From: Bacteroidaceae bacterium
GTDB taxonomy: Bacteria; Bacteroidota; Bacteroidia; Bacteroidales; Bacteroidaceae
Assembly (NCBI GenBank): GCA_017548165.1
Contig: JAFYMW010000005.1
Span: 25,342-89,341 of the forward strand
DNA length: 64,000 bases
Direction: 5' to 3'
Shown: positions 28,443-37,140 of the stretch, in pieces
How the letters are laid out: every line of letters begins with the position of its first letter
Position numbering within the stretch: the stretch's first letter is position 1
Translations under genes and position numbers: made by a program
Notes under the pieces: model-generated
Databases searched by the model: none
What the model saw: only the letters and a program-made list of their open reading frames with translations
Told to the model about the DNA's origin: nothing

Positions 28443-28462
28443 TACATAAAAAATCATAAATC

Positions 28463-29161
28463 ATGGGCAAAAGACTACGCAAACTAAAGAAAATACGCCT
28501 CCACCGTGAAGGCACTAGTACTTTGGTATTGGGATTCATTGCATACGCATCCCTCAACGCATTGGTATACCTTATATGTGCACCAATATGTCCTTTAGTC
28601 AGTCATGTTTTTTTCGGTATCACAACCATAATCTATCTTGTTCTGGTCAATTTCTTCCGTTGTCCAATAAGACACTATGAAGATGCCGACACAGATGGAT
28701 TGATTATTGCACCTGCCGACGGCAAGATTGTCGTTATAGAGGAAGTCGAGGAAAACGAATATTTCCATGACCGCCGCTTGATGGTAAGTATCTTTATGAG
28801 TCTTTTCAACGTACATGCCAACTGGACTCCATGTGACGGTAAGGTAAAAATGGTGCGCCACCACGACGGGCGATATCAAGCTGCATGGCTTCCAAAATCT
28901 TCTACAGAAAACGAACGTAGCACCGTTGTCATTACCACATCAACTGGACAAGACATCTTGGTACGTCAGGTAGCTGGAGCTATGGCACGACGCATTGTTA
29001 CATACCTACAGGAAGGTGACACATGTGAGATTGACGAGCACATGGGTTTTATCAAGCTTGGTAGCCGTGTGGACATATATCTACCAATAGGCACTAAAGT
29101 TGATGTTCAGTTGGGCCAACGCACCACTGGTAACGAGACCATAATAGCCCGACTCTCATGA
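28463..29161 (+). CDS. psd: Phosphatidylserine decarboxylase proenzyme
   Basis: The 232-residue protein has two N-terminal hydrophobic segments (about 22-60), so it is membrane bound. The decarboxylase core follows: FFRCPIRH, IAPADGKIVVIEEV, VSIFMSLFNVHANW and FIKLGSRVDIYLPIGT. The pyruvoyl enzyme matures by self-cleavage at Gly-Ser of LGSR, the Bacteroidetes-type short form of the LGST motif. It makes phosphatidylethanolamine from phosphatidylserine. Its stop overlaps the start of pssA by four bases, so the synthase and decarboxylase are translated together. Confidence 0.95.
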   Translation: MGKRLRKLKKIRLHREGTSTLVLGFIAYASLNALVYLICAPICPLVSHVFFGITTIIYLVLVNFFRCPIRHYEDADTDGLIIAPADGKIVVIEEVEENEYFHDRRLMVSIFMSLFNVHANWTPCDGKVKMVRHHDGRYQAAWLPKSSTENERSTVVITTSTGQDILVRQVAGAMARRIVTYLQEGDTCEIDEHMGFIKLGSRVDIYLPIGTKVDVQLGQRTTGNETIIARLS

Positions 29162-29880
29162 AAAAGCATATCCCCAACATCATCACATGCTGCAATTTAA
29201 TATGCGGTTGCATTGCTTGTGGAGCTGCGTTCCAATCGCCCATGCCAGTCAACTACTTCTGGGCTATAGTATTCATTTTGGCCGGAGCAATCTTTGATTT
29301 CTTTGACGGCATGGTGGCACGTGCACTTGGTGTGAGTTCTCCCATAGGCAAGGAACTTGACTCATTGGCAGACGTTGTCACATTTGGCGTTGCACCTAGC
29401 GCTATGATTTTTTGTCTGTTCCGCGAGGTACAATACCCAGAATTCATGGAATCTCTGCGCGGCATAATGCCCTACACTGCTTTTATCATGGCAGCTTTCT
29501 CTGCACTGAGGTTAGCGAAATTCAACATCGATACAAGACAGACATCCTCATTCATAGGTCTACCAACCCCTGCCAACGCATTATTTTGGGGTAGCCTTAT
29601 CGTTGGACAACATGCATTCCTTGTAAGCGGTAAGTTCAATGCGATTTTCTTGTTCCTCTTCATGCTACTTTTCTGTTTCCTATTGGTGGCAGAACTTCCT
29701 TTGTTTGCATTGAAGTTCAAGAACCTTTCATGGCATGATAACAAAACAAAGTACCTTTTCTTGGTCGGTTGTGTCCCATGCTTCCTTTTGGAAGAGAGTT
29801 GTTTTGCTGCTATCATAATGTGGTACGTGTTGCTTTCATTATTATCTCCCTTTATCAACTCTGGGAAAGAACATGACTGA
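29158..29880 (+). CDS. pssA: CDP-diacylglycerol--serine O-phosphatidyltransferase
   Basis: The 240-residue integral membrane protein carries the CDP-alcohol phosphotransferase signature IFDFFDGMVARALGVSSPIG followed by KELDSLADVVTFGVAP, with the two DxxDG/D residues and the AR pair in place. About seven hydrophobic helices are visible. It makes phosphatidylserine, the substrate of the Psd encoded just upstream. It overlaps tsaE by eight bases. Confidence 0.95.
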   Translation: MKKHIPNIITCCNLICGCIACGAAFQSPMPVNYFWAIVFILAGAIFDFFDGMVARALGVSSPIGKELDSLADVVTFGVAPSAMIFCLFREVQYPEFMESLRGIMPYTAFIMAAFSALRLAKFNIDTRQTSSFIGLPTPANALFWGSLIVGQHAFLVSGKFNAIFLFLFMLLFCFLLVAELPLFALKFKNLSWHDNKTKYLFLVGCVPCFLLEESCFAAIIMWYVLLSLLSPFINSGKEHD

Positions 29881-30286
29881 AATCCTCATACCTTCTATTG
29901 ATTGTATCGGTCAGGCTGCCAAAGAGTTTGTTGCCCAGATAGGGCAACAACGCATCTTTGCCTTCTATGGTGGAATGGGAGCAGGCAAGACAACCTTCAT
30001 CAAAGCCGTATGTCAACAACTTGGCGTAACAGATACTGTCAGTTCCCCCACATTTGCCATAGTCAACGAATATGGTTCTAGCCTCGGCCCCATCTACCAT
30101 TTCGATTTCTATCGCATCAAGAACATTAGCGAAGTACTCGACCTCGGCTTTGAAGACTATGCCTATAGTGGTAACCTCTGCTTTATGGAATGGCCTGAGC
30201 TTATAGAAGAAATCTTACCCGAAGAAACCATTTGCGTCCGTATTGAAGAAATAGCCGACGGCAAGCGATTGCTTACCATCGACTAA
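29873..30286 (+). CDS. tsaE: tRNA threonylcarbamoyladenosine biosynthesis ATPase TsaE
   Basis: The 137 residues show the Walker A YGGMGAGKTTFIKAV (about 29-43), SSPTFAIVNEY, HFDFYRI and the conserved CFMEWPELIEEILP. TsaE works with TsaB and TsaD to make the t6A modification of ANN-decoding tRNAs. It is coupled to pssA by overlap. Downstream genes are on the other strand. Confidence 0.96.
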   Translation: MTEILIPSIDCIGQAAKEFVAQIGQQRIFAFYGGMGAGKTTFIKAVCQQLGVTDTVSSPTFAIVNEYGSSLGPIYHFDFYRIKNISEVLDLGFEDYAYSGNLCFMEWPELIEEILPEETICVRIEEIADGKRLLTID

Positions 30287-30325
30287 ATAAGGTCTAAAAA
30301 ATGAGAGGAAACCTTAAGTTCTGGC

Positions 30326-31894
30326 TTATCTTTTCTTTCCTTGAAGAACTATCAATGGCACAAGCATTTCTTCCATACTGATACCACCATGCTGGAAGGT
30401 GTCGCGATAGTACTGCACATAATAATTGTAATTATTGGGATAAGCCAGGAAATCCTGATTCTGTGCAAAGATATATGCTGTACTAATATTGGGAGCAGGC
30501 AATCCTGCCTTGCGTGGTTCACGTACCTCAAAGACTTCGCGAGCATTATAGCTAAGATTCTTGCCTAACTTATAACGAAGATTAGTATTGACGTTCTTGT
30601 CGCCTATCACCTTAACAGGATTATTAGCACGAACAGAACCATGGTCTGTGGTAAGCACCACTATACAATCTATAGCAGAAAGAGCACGGAAGAGTTCAGC
30701 AACAGCAGAATGACGGAACCAACTCCGAGTGATACTACGATAAGCTGCTTCGTTGTTAGCGAGTTCACGAACCATGCGACTCTCTGTGCGTGCATGGGAG
30801 AGCATATCAACAAAATTCAGCACAACTATATTCAAATCGTTTTGCAACAATGAAGGCAACTGCTGAACCAATTTCTCTGCTGCCGAGGAATCGTTGACCT
30901 TGCTATAAGAAAAAGAGTGACGACGACGAAAACGGTCAAACTGCGTCTGTACCATTGGTGATTCATTGAGGTTCTTACCCTCCTCAGAATCCTCATCAAC
31001 CCACAACTGTGGAAACATTGCTTCTATCTCTATAGGCATAAGCCCAGAGAAAATGGCATTACGCGCATACTGTGTTGCTGTTGGCAAAATGCTACAGTAC
31101 ATTGCCTCCTCCACATTAAAATCCTCCGAAACTTCTGGCAGTAGTGTCTTCCACTGATCCCAACGCAAATTATCAACAAGCAGGAAAAATACCTTCTCGC
31201 CCTTGCCTAAAAGAGGGAAAACATGGCTTTTGAATATCTCCGGTGACATCAGCGGACGGTTGTTGTCCGATTGATGTTGTACCAACGTCTCCATCCAGCT
31301 CATATAATTCTTGCGCACAAACTTACAGAACTCAACATTCGCCTCACGCTTCTGCATAGCAAGCATCTCCTTCATCTCAGCAGCAGCATCCTCAAGTTCC
31401 AATTCCCAACGCACAAGAGTTTTGTAGACCTCCATCCAATCTGATATAGTAAGCGAGTCGTTTATCTGCATAGACAAGCGGCAGAAGTTCTGCTGATATG
31501 CTGTTTGAGTAGCCTCGTTTACTATCTCCCGCGAATGTATATTTTTCTTGAGAGACAGGAGTATCTGAGTAGGATTAACTGGTTTTATGAGATAATCCGC
31601 TATCTTGGCACCAATAGCCTGGTTCATAATATTCTCCTCTTCGCTCTTTGTTACCATTACCACAGGTGTAGTAGGAAGAATATCCTTTATGCGAGCCAGA
31701 GTTTCCAGTCCACTGAGTCCAGGCATATTCTCGTCAAGGAGAACCAAATCATAATTAAACTTCTGACACAACTCCAGAGCATCATAGCCATTTGTTGCCG
31801 TATCAAGGCTATACCCTTTCTTCTCCAAGAATATAATGTGTGCTTTGAGTAAATCTATCTCATCGTCAACCCACAATAGTCTGTATGTCATCAT
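30326..31894 (-). CDS. porX: PorX-type response regulator with PglZ effector domain
   Basis: From the ATG at 31894 the product has 522 residues. A receiver domain (about 1-120) has the acidic pair in WVDDE, phospho-acceptor Asp54 in LVLLDENMPG and Lys104 in YLIKPVNP. A helical linker and a PglZ (alkaline-phosphatase superfamily) domain follow: FFLLVDNLRWDQW, ILPTATQYARNAIFSGL, VVLNFVDMLSHAR, VLTTDHGS. This is the PorX architecture. In Porphyromonas and Flavobacterium, PorX with the kinase PorY controls the type IX secretion system. PorX relatives also occur in Bacteroidetes without a full T9SS. No kinase gene is adjacent. It follows porW by 67 bases, likely in the same operon. Confidence 0.9.
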   Translation of the reverse strand: MMTYRLLWVDDEIDLLKAHIIFLEKKGYSLDTATNGYDALELCQKFNYDLVLLDENMPGLSGLETLARIKDILPTTPVVMVTKSEEENIMNQAIGAKIADYLIKPVNPTQILLSLKKNIHSREIVNEATQTAYQQNFCRLSMQINDSLTISDWMEVYKTLVRWELELEDAAAEMKEMLAMQKREANVEFCKFVRKNYMSWMETLVQHQSDNNRPLMSPEIFKSHVFPLLGKGEKVFFLLVDNLRWDQWKTLLPEVSEDFNVEEAMYCSILPTATQYARNAIFSGLMPIEIEAMFPQLWVDEDSEEGKNLNESPMVQTQFDRFRRRHSFSYSKVNDSSAAEKLVQQLPSLLQNDLNIVVLNFVDMLSHARTESRMVRELANNEAAYRSITRSWFRHSAVAELFRALSAIDCIVVLTTDHGSVRANNPVKVIGDKNVNTNLRYKLGKNLSYNAREVFEVREPRKAGLPAPNISTAYIFAQNQDFLAYPNNYNYYVQYYRDTFQHGGISMEEMLVPLIVLQGKKR

Positions 31895-31961
31895 GTTTTT
31901 CAATGTTTCTTGTTTTTAGTCTTAAGCCTCGATTATCTCTTTTCAGTTTTCCGTTTTCACA

Positions 31962-34877
31962 TTAAAAACCAAATGGAAAATCATCGTCTTCGCTGGTATT
32001 ATTAACATTATCCTCCAACTCAGGAACATCTTTAACAGAGTCGTCAAGCTCGTCCTCGCCACGAATAATGATACCATTATCTAATTTCAATTCTTCAGGT
32101 ATCTCCAACGGAGAGAAATACTCTTCATAGAATCGCTGATAGTCGTCAAAACTATATTTCGTACCCAACAAGTTAAGATTTTCCTCCAGTATAATCAATG
32201 AACGGATACCTTCTATGACTTTCAGCATATGGCTATCAGCATACAATTTCTGTGCATATGAATGCGCCTCGTCATAACTCAAGAACCCTTTGACCAACAT
32301 CATGCTCACTTCTCCCAAATCGCTGATTTCCAATTCAAAGTTACGCATGGTAAAGGATGTAAAATTATACCTTGCCAATTCAAAAAGCAACTGATCTTCG
32401 TTGATTCCGCCTTTGGGATAGGCCAAAACGAAAGAGAAGTTACCCAAACGGTCGTTCTTCAAAGTATCTCCACTCTGAACTCCCTCATCAGCCCCTGCAT
32501 TAAAACGACGTGACCAAATATCACTAGCATCCCACTGATCGCCATTAAGCAAACGACCTTCCTGAACGCCTTTCATTATCTCCGATGCCAGTTTGCCTAT
32601 CTCCTCGGCAGAGTACTTATCTGTCAACGTCTTGAGAGTCACGAGGAAACTATCTCTTTGACCTGAATACAATTGACTCATGGCATAAACAAACATAAAT
32701 CTTGATATATGCCTACCCTCTGGAAAATTCTCACTTGAGAATAAGTAACCATCTTGAACTTTAGCATACTCGCCACGCAGATAAGCCCCATAGGCATCAG
32801 CATAAAGCGAATCTTCCAGATGCTTGCCACCACGAGCGATAAGTTCGTACCTAGGATTGGCTAGCAACTGAGCATATTCATTATCGGGATATTCGGAAAT
32901 AATCTTTTCTCTGTAATATGCCGCTTCTTTGTCCATACCCAAACGACCATTTACCAGAAACAGATGGTAGTATGCATCTGGCAATTTCTCGTGCTCAGGA
33001 TAGTCAGTAACAAATCTCAATAGCGTCTTATATGCCAAAGAATGATTGCCTAGTCTATCCTTCTCAAGCACACCTGCCTGAAACAAGGCTTCGCTAATCT
33101 GCTGATGTGATGCCTGTACAGCCTCATCAGTAAGAGGAATCTGTGCTAGATAGAAAGCCTTGTTACGAGGGTCGTTTTGCACACTATCATCCTCAACCAC
33201 CTCCACAGTATCAACGGCAAAACCCATACCCTCCTGCTGTTCTTGATTCATTATTTCAACCAATGCTTCAGGCAAAGTTCCATCTACAGCAAAACCACTT
33301 TTATCGGCCCAACGCCAATAATCTGTATTTCTGCGCATACCCCATTTACGGAAAAAGGCCGTTTTACCCTGCGCCACCGTGTTGGGATTACTGAAATACC
33401 AACCTTGAGCGCTTTGGGCAGACGAACCATTATTGCCGCTTCCTCGCATGTTCGCCATATTGTTTTGGGCAACATTACCGCCAAATGCCTTATTAGCAGT
33501 ACTTTGAGTACCTGAAGCCGCACGGCGCTTTTCTTCTTCCTTCTCCTTCTCGATATATTCCTTTGCCAGACGTTCGCAAACTGCTATCCTCTCCTTCTCG
33601 GGCAAACGTGCCAAAACCAACAAGCTATCCTGCAATTTAACAACACCAAGAGGCTCTGCCAACCCCTCCAACATCTTGTTGCGTTGCTCCACATCCTTAT
33701 ATTCGTCTCTCTCCTTATCTAAGACTGCCATACATTCTTTGTAGCAGCGCGATGCCTCGATATAGTTTTCTTGTTGCCAATAAACCGAAGCCAGGCGCAA
33801 CAACAATGTTGCCTTGGCAGTACCTCCCTTACTATCCAACAACCCCTTCTCCCAAGCATATATAGCTCGAAGGGTGTCGCTCATATTCATATGTATATTA
33901 CCAATCGCCAACTGTATTTGGTCAACAAATTCCTTATTCTTCCCAGCCTTGGCCATATACTCCAACTTGCGTATCATCTGTCGCGTCTGCGACTTTGTTG
34001 CCATCTCCGATTGCATCACACGTGCATTAAGGCTCATCTCATACGGAGGATTGGACCTTATCACCTTTTTAAAGGCTTCAAAGGCTTCCTCTCGCTTACC
34101 AGTCTGTCGGCACAATTGTCCTAACAGAAAGTTAAGTCTGGCTTTTTGTGTTGGATTTTTCTGTAACGAGATGGATTTCCTGAGCAATGGAATAGCCTCT
34201 TCATACTGCTCTGTCTGTATGAGCCACGCAGCACGACTATTGTCGTATTCCTGTTGGATTTTCAAATTAAAACTATCCTTGGACATCTTGCGTAAAACAT
34301 CCTCGGCATCATAGGGCCACTCTAGCGCCACATAACAACGTGCCATCCACGCCCTTGCCAAATTGGACACCTCGGGCTGAGTGGCATAAAGTCTGATAAT
34401 GTAGTTGAATGTAGAAGCTGCCTCAATGAATTCGCCACGCTGAAACTGGCTCTCTCCCATCATCATCCAAGTCTTCCACAGATAGGGATTGAACTCCTTG
34501 CGAGCAAGATAGTCTTTTTCCGCTTGCGTACGCTTCTTTCCTGCCTTTTGTTCGGGCTTTTTCTTTATACTGTGCAACTTAATCGCTTTCTCGCACTTCT
34601 CTATTGCCGTGGCATAACTTCCCTTACCCATATTTGCCGTGGCCTTGTTGGTACTGATATACATCGGCAACAACGAATTGTAGTCATCCTTATGCCCCTC
34701 GGTTTGAGCATCCATTCCTTTCTCAAAAGCCACTTCGCCATTATACATTATATTATAATGTGCTGTCAAAGAATGATAGAAACGCGTCATTGGCGTGTTC
34801 TTTTTCGTAGAACACGATGCTATAGCAATTATTGCCAACACGACCAGCAACAATTTATGTATGTTTCTATATATCAT
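31962..34877 (-). CDS. porW: PorW/SprE-like tetratricopeptide lipoprotein
   Basis: The 971-residue protein has a lipoprotein signal ending in the lipobox IASC (Cys at about residue 22). It opens with TRFYHSLTAHYNIMYNGEVAFEKG, the hallmark start of PorW/SprE. Many TPR units follow (YLWKTWMMMGESQFQRGEFIEAASTFNYIIRLY, ARLNFLLGQLCRQTGKREEAFEAF), then a Gly/Asn/Ser-rich linker near 460-490 and a long C-terminal region. In Porphyromonas and Flavobacterium this outer-membrane lipoprotein is needed for type IX secretion or gliding. Here it precedes porX, supporting a shared regulatory or assembly role. No porKLMN or sov gene is in the window. Confidence 0.85.
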   Translation of the reverse strand: MIYRNIHKLLLVVLAIIAIASCSTKKNTPMTRFYHSLTAHYNIMYNGEVAFEKGMDAQTEGHKDDYNSLLPMYISTNKATANMGKGSYATAIEKCEKAIKLHSIKKKPEQKAGKKRTQAEKDYLARKEFNPYLWKTWMMMGESQFQRGEFIEAASTFNYIIRLYATQPEVSNLARAWMARCYVALEWPYDAEDVLRKMSKDSFNLKIQQEYDNSRAAWLIQTEQYEEAIPLLRKSISLQKNPTQKARLNFLLGQLCRQTGKREEAFEAFKKVIRSNPPYEMSLNARVMQSEMATKSQTRQMIRKLEYMAKAGKNKEFVDQIQLAIGNIHMNMSDTLRAIYAWEKGLLDSKGGTAKATLLLRLASVYWQQENYIEASRCYKECMAVLDKERDEYKDVEQRNKMLEGLAEPLGVVKLQDSLLVLARLPEKERIAVCERLAKEYIEKEKEEEKRRAASGTQSTANKAFGGNVAQNNMANMRGSGNNGSSAQSAQGWYFSNPNTVAQGKTAFFRKWGMRRNTDYWRWADKSGFAVDGTLPEALVEIMNQEQQEGMGFAVDTVEVVEDDSVQNDPRNKAFYLAQIPLTDEAVQASHQQISEALFQAGVLEKDRLGNHSLAYKTLLRFVTDYPEHEKLPDAYYHLFLVNGRLGMDKEAAYYREKIISEYPDNEYAQLLANPRYELIARGGKHLEDSLYADAYGAYLRGEYAKVQDGYLFSSENFPEGRHISRFMFVYAMSQLYSGQRDSFLVTLKTLTDKYSAEEIGKLASEIMKGVQEGRLLNGDQWDASDIWSRRFNAGADEGVQSGDTLKNDRLGNFSFVLAYPKGGINEDQLLFELARYNFTSFTMRNFELEISDLGEVSMMLVKGFLSYDEAHSYAQKLYADSHMLKVIEGIRSLIILEENLNLLGTKYSFDDYQRFYEEYFSPLEIPEELKLDNGIIIRGEDELDDSVKDVPELEDNVNNTSEDDDFPFGF

Positions 34878-34946
34878 TCCTCTTACTAAGAAAGTATGGA
34901 ACAGAAAGTTAGTTCACCTACCTTAATAACGAAAGACTATGCATCT

Positions 34947-35285
34947 TTATTGTCGTCGCTCGCCTATAATCAGGAAAACCTCGTCCTTCAATTCGTCTGG
35001 CAGTTCCACCTGACGCAGTTGCAATGACCGTATCCATCCTGCCACCTCATCCTCACGCATGGTATACAAGATGTACCTGAACTCCTCAATTTCTGGTGGC
35101 AGATATTCGTCTGATGCAACACCACGAAAACGATCCAACTCCTCGTCGTCGTAATACTCAATATCCTTGCTCACGGCTGACAGAAGGCTATCCTTCTCGC
35201 ATGTCTCATGCATACCGCAACACTCTGCATCGGGTATGACAATTTCATTTTCTGTGCTATTTGAAGCTATATTCTTGCCGCTCAT
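34947..35285 (-). CDS. Small conserved acidic protein between aroA and porW (112 aa)
   Basis: I know of no function. The sequence contains ECCGMHETCEKDSLLSAVSKDIEYYDDEELDRF and EVAGWIRSLQLRQVELPDELKDEVFLIIGERR. The four-cysteine/His patch near residues 22-29 could bind a metal. Wording of this kind appears, from memory, as a conserved hypothetical in Bacteroidales next to aroA. It begins three bases after the aroA stop, which supports a coupled real gene. Confidence 0.75.
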   Translation of the reverse strand: MSGKNIASNSTENEIVIPDAECCGMHETCEKDSLLSAVSKDIEYYDDEELDRFRGVASDEYLPPEIEEFRYILYTMREDEVAGWIRSLQLRQVELPDELKDEVFLIIGERRQ

Positions 35286-35288
35286 ATC

Positions 35289-36518
35289 TCAGTCTAATTT
35301 GAATCCGCACTTTTTTAGATCTTGCCAGAAATTGGGATAAGACTTGCTTACCACCTCTGGATTATTGATTACTATGCTAGCCCGAGTCAGTGCTACGGGA
35401 GCAAAAGCCATTGCCATACGATGATCGTCGTATGTGTCTATACCTATAACATCAATATCAGCTATTTCCTCTATTTTTTCGCCATTCCATGACATAGAGT
35501 CGTCACCATCAGCCTTAATTACATACCCCAACTTGAGCAATTCCTTCTGCAGGGCAGCAATACGATCAGTTTCCTTAATCCTCAAAGTTTGGAGGCCGCT
35601 GATATTAAAAGGAATGCCAAGCATACAACATGTTACCACCATTGTTTGTGCAAGATCTGGTTGATTAACCATATCCTTAACAAATTCTCCCGCCCTAATC
35701 TTTGTCTTGCGAAGACACACCTTGTTGTCTTCAAAGATTGTTTCAACTCCTAAAGAAGCAAAGAATTGAGCTACAGCAGAATCGCCTTGAAGACTTTCCT
35801 TGAATAACCCTGGTAATACTATAGTCAGATTCTCATTCGATGACAGTGCTACTATTTCATACCAATACGATGCCGCACTCCAGTCATTCTCAATATAATA
35901 AGGTGTAGGTTTATATGGTTGTGGTGCAACATAGATTATATTATCAGTCTCCCAATTGGCATCAGCGCCAAATTGTTTCATGATTTCCAACGTCATATCT
36001 ATATAGGGACGGCTGATTATTTCTCCCGTTAGCTCTAGAGAAAGCCCACTGTGCAAGGTGGGGGCTATCATTAGCAAAGAACTGATGTACTGACTGCTTA
36101 CGTTGCCAGGCAAACAGAGATGTCCACCTGATAATGTCCCACCTTTAATTCTCAATGGAGGAAATCCCTCCTTGTCAACATAAGTAATATCAGCGCCAAT
36201 AGTTTGAAGTGCCTTGACCAATACACCTATTGGACGATTACGCATACGCTCAGTCCCCGTAATCACATGCTCGGCCGGCATAGTTGCCAACAAGGAAGTA
36301 AGGAAACGCATCGCCGTACCTGCCGCCTTGATATCTATTTCGTATGGCATCGTATGCAATGCCTCTACTACAACATTGCTATCATCACACTCGGAAATAT
36401 TGTCCAATGAAGCATCTACCCCAGCCAAAGCACGTATAACCAAAGCCCTGTTACTAATGCTTTTACTTGCCGGCAATTTTATCTCCGTAGATAATAAATA
36501 AGGTATAGAGATGGTCAT
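35289..36518 (-). CDS. aroA: 3-phosphoshikimate 1-carboxyvinyltransferase (EPSP synthase)
   Basis: The 409 residues show the EPSP synthase landmarks. LPASKSISNRALVIRAL is at about 15-31, the AGTAMRFLTSLLA loop near 85, RNRPIGVLVKALQTIGA near 110-127, GNVSSQYISSLL near 150 and LRIKETDRIAAL plus DTYDDHRMAMAFAP in the C-terminal half. It makes EPSP in the shikimate pathway. The frame continues to GTG 36545, but that lies five bases from the predicted transcript start, so ATG 36518 is preferred. It heads the minus run aroA-(112 aa)-porW-porX. Confidence 0.95.
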   Translation of the reverse strand: MTISIPYLLSTEIKLPASKSISNRALVIRALAGVDASLDNISECDDSNVVVEALHTMPYEIDIKAAGTAMRFLTSLLATMPAEHVITGTERMRNRPIGVLVKALQTIGADITYVDKEGFPPLRIKGGTLSGGHLCLPGNVSSQYISSLLMIAPTLHSGLSLELTGEIISRPYIDMTLEIMKQFGADANWETDNIIYVAPQPYKPTPYYIENDWSAASYWYEIVALSSNENLTIVLPGLFKESLQGDSAVAQFFASLGVETIFEDNKVCLRKTKIRAGEFVKDMVNQPDLAQTMVVTCCMLGIPFNISGLQTLRIKETDRIAALQKELLKLGYVIKADGDDSMSWNGEKIEEIADIDVIGIDTYDDHRMAMAFAPVALTRASIVINNPEVVSKSYPNFWQDLKKCGFKLD

Positions 36519-36556
36519 TTCAGGTGTTTCTATAAGTATTTTCACTATTTAGTACG

Positions 36557-36588
36557 CAAAATTACAAAAAATATTTGGAGATTACAAA
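36557..36588 (-). promoter_or_regulatory. Promoter of aroA
   Basis: TTTG (36588-36585), 20 bases, TAATTTTG (36564-36557) on the minus strand. It interleaves with the plus-strand tRNA-Pro promoter at 36574-36605. Confidence 0.75.
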
Positions 36589-36605
36589 ATAAAGTCATAC
36601 CTTTG
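36574..36605 (+). promoter_or_regulatory. Promoter of tRNA-Pro
   Basis: TTTG (36574-36577), 20 bases, TACCTTTG (36598-36605); a consensus Bacteroidetes promoter about 35 bases before the tRNA. Confidence 0.8.
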
Positions 36606-36639
36606 CATCGCAAATGAGAAATCATTGGCAATAAGGTAT

Positions 36640-36715
36640 CGGGATGTAGCGCAGTTGGTAGCGCACACGTCTGGGGGGCGCGAGGTCGCAAGTTCGAGTC
36701 TTGTCATCCCGACCA
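36640..36715 (+). tRNA. tRNA-Pro (anticodon GGG)
   Basis: Acceptor CGGGATG pairs with CATCCCG, the D stem is GCGC/GCGC, and the T arm is GCAAG-TTCGAGT-CTTGT. The anticodon loop CTGGGGG reads GGG. The discriminator A and CCA are encoded. In the anticodon stem CACGT/GCGCG one pair (positions 28-42) is an A-C mismatch and one is U-G, so the stem is weaker than usual. Confidence 0.93.
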
Positions 36716-36721
36716 AAGGAA

Positions 36722-36760
36722 AGCATTAGTACTGAATAAGTTACTGATGCTTTTTCTTTT
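36722..36760 (+). terminator. Intrinsic terminator after tRNA-Pro
   Basis: AGCATTAGTA (36722-36731) pairs with TACTGATGCT (36742-36751), one G-U, followed by TTTTCTTTTT. Confidence 0.85.
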
Positions 36761-36795
36761 TGTGTAAATTTGTGGGAAATCCACCGGTTGAGGCT

Positions 36796-36832
36796 TTGGT
36801 TGACGCAAAAAGTCAACCAAGAAGTCAACCAA
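36796..36832. repeat. Three copies of GTCAACCAA close to tRNA-Pro
   Basis: TTGGTTGAC (36796-36804) is inverted relative to GTCAACCAA at 36812-36820 and 36824-36832; the last two lie in 12-base direct repeats AAGTCAACCAAG/A. They start 81 bases after the tRNA. Confidence 0.65.
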
Positions 36833-37040
36833 AATATTGAAAACTGACGATATACTGAGTTTCTAAAGAAAGGCGACATTTTTGAGTAGAAATCTTTTTA
36901 TAGCCCCTGTTCAATTTTTGTCGCCACTCTATTATCCCAACCTCCCACTCCCTTTGAATGAGTCCGAAAAATATTGTCACTTTCTCATCACACATAGATT
37001 CACAAAGCAATAAGAGAGTATTAAACACAAAAGACAGTAT

Positions 37041-37140
37041 ATATTACTTGGCAAAGACAGTACTACTTACTTGGCAATGTTAATAGTACCTACTTGGTCA
37101 AGCCAATAGTACTGTCTTTCCAATGTTAGTACTAGTGCCT
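37041..37140. repeat. Cluster of imperfect TACTTGGCAA/AATAGTAC repeats
   Basis: Four related units of about 24 bases contain TACTTGGCAA or TTCCAATGTT and AGTACT. The outer segments TTGGCAAAGACAGTACTA (37048-37065) and TAGTACTGTCTTTCCAA (37107-37123) are inverted copies apart from one extra base. Confidence 0.65.

Noticed and set aside
36622-36879. Minus-strand ORF of 85 codons across tRNA-Pro
   Set aside because: It reads the tRNA in reverse (KTRTCDLAPPRR-type tail is a well-known false protein from tRNA antisense) and covers the aroA/tRNA promoter region.
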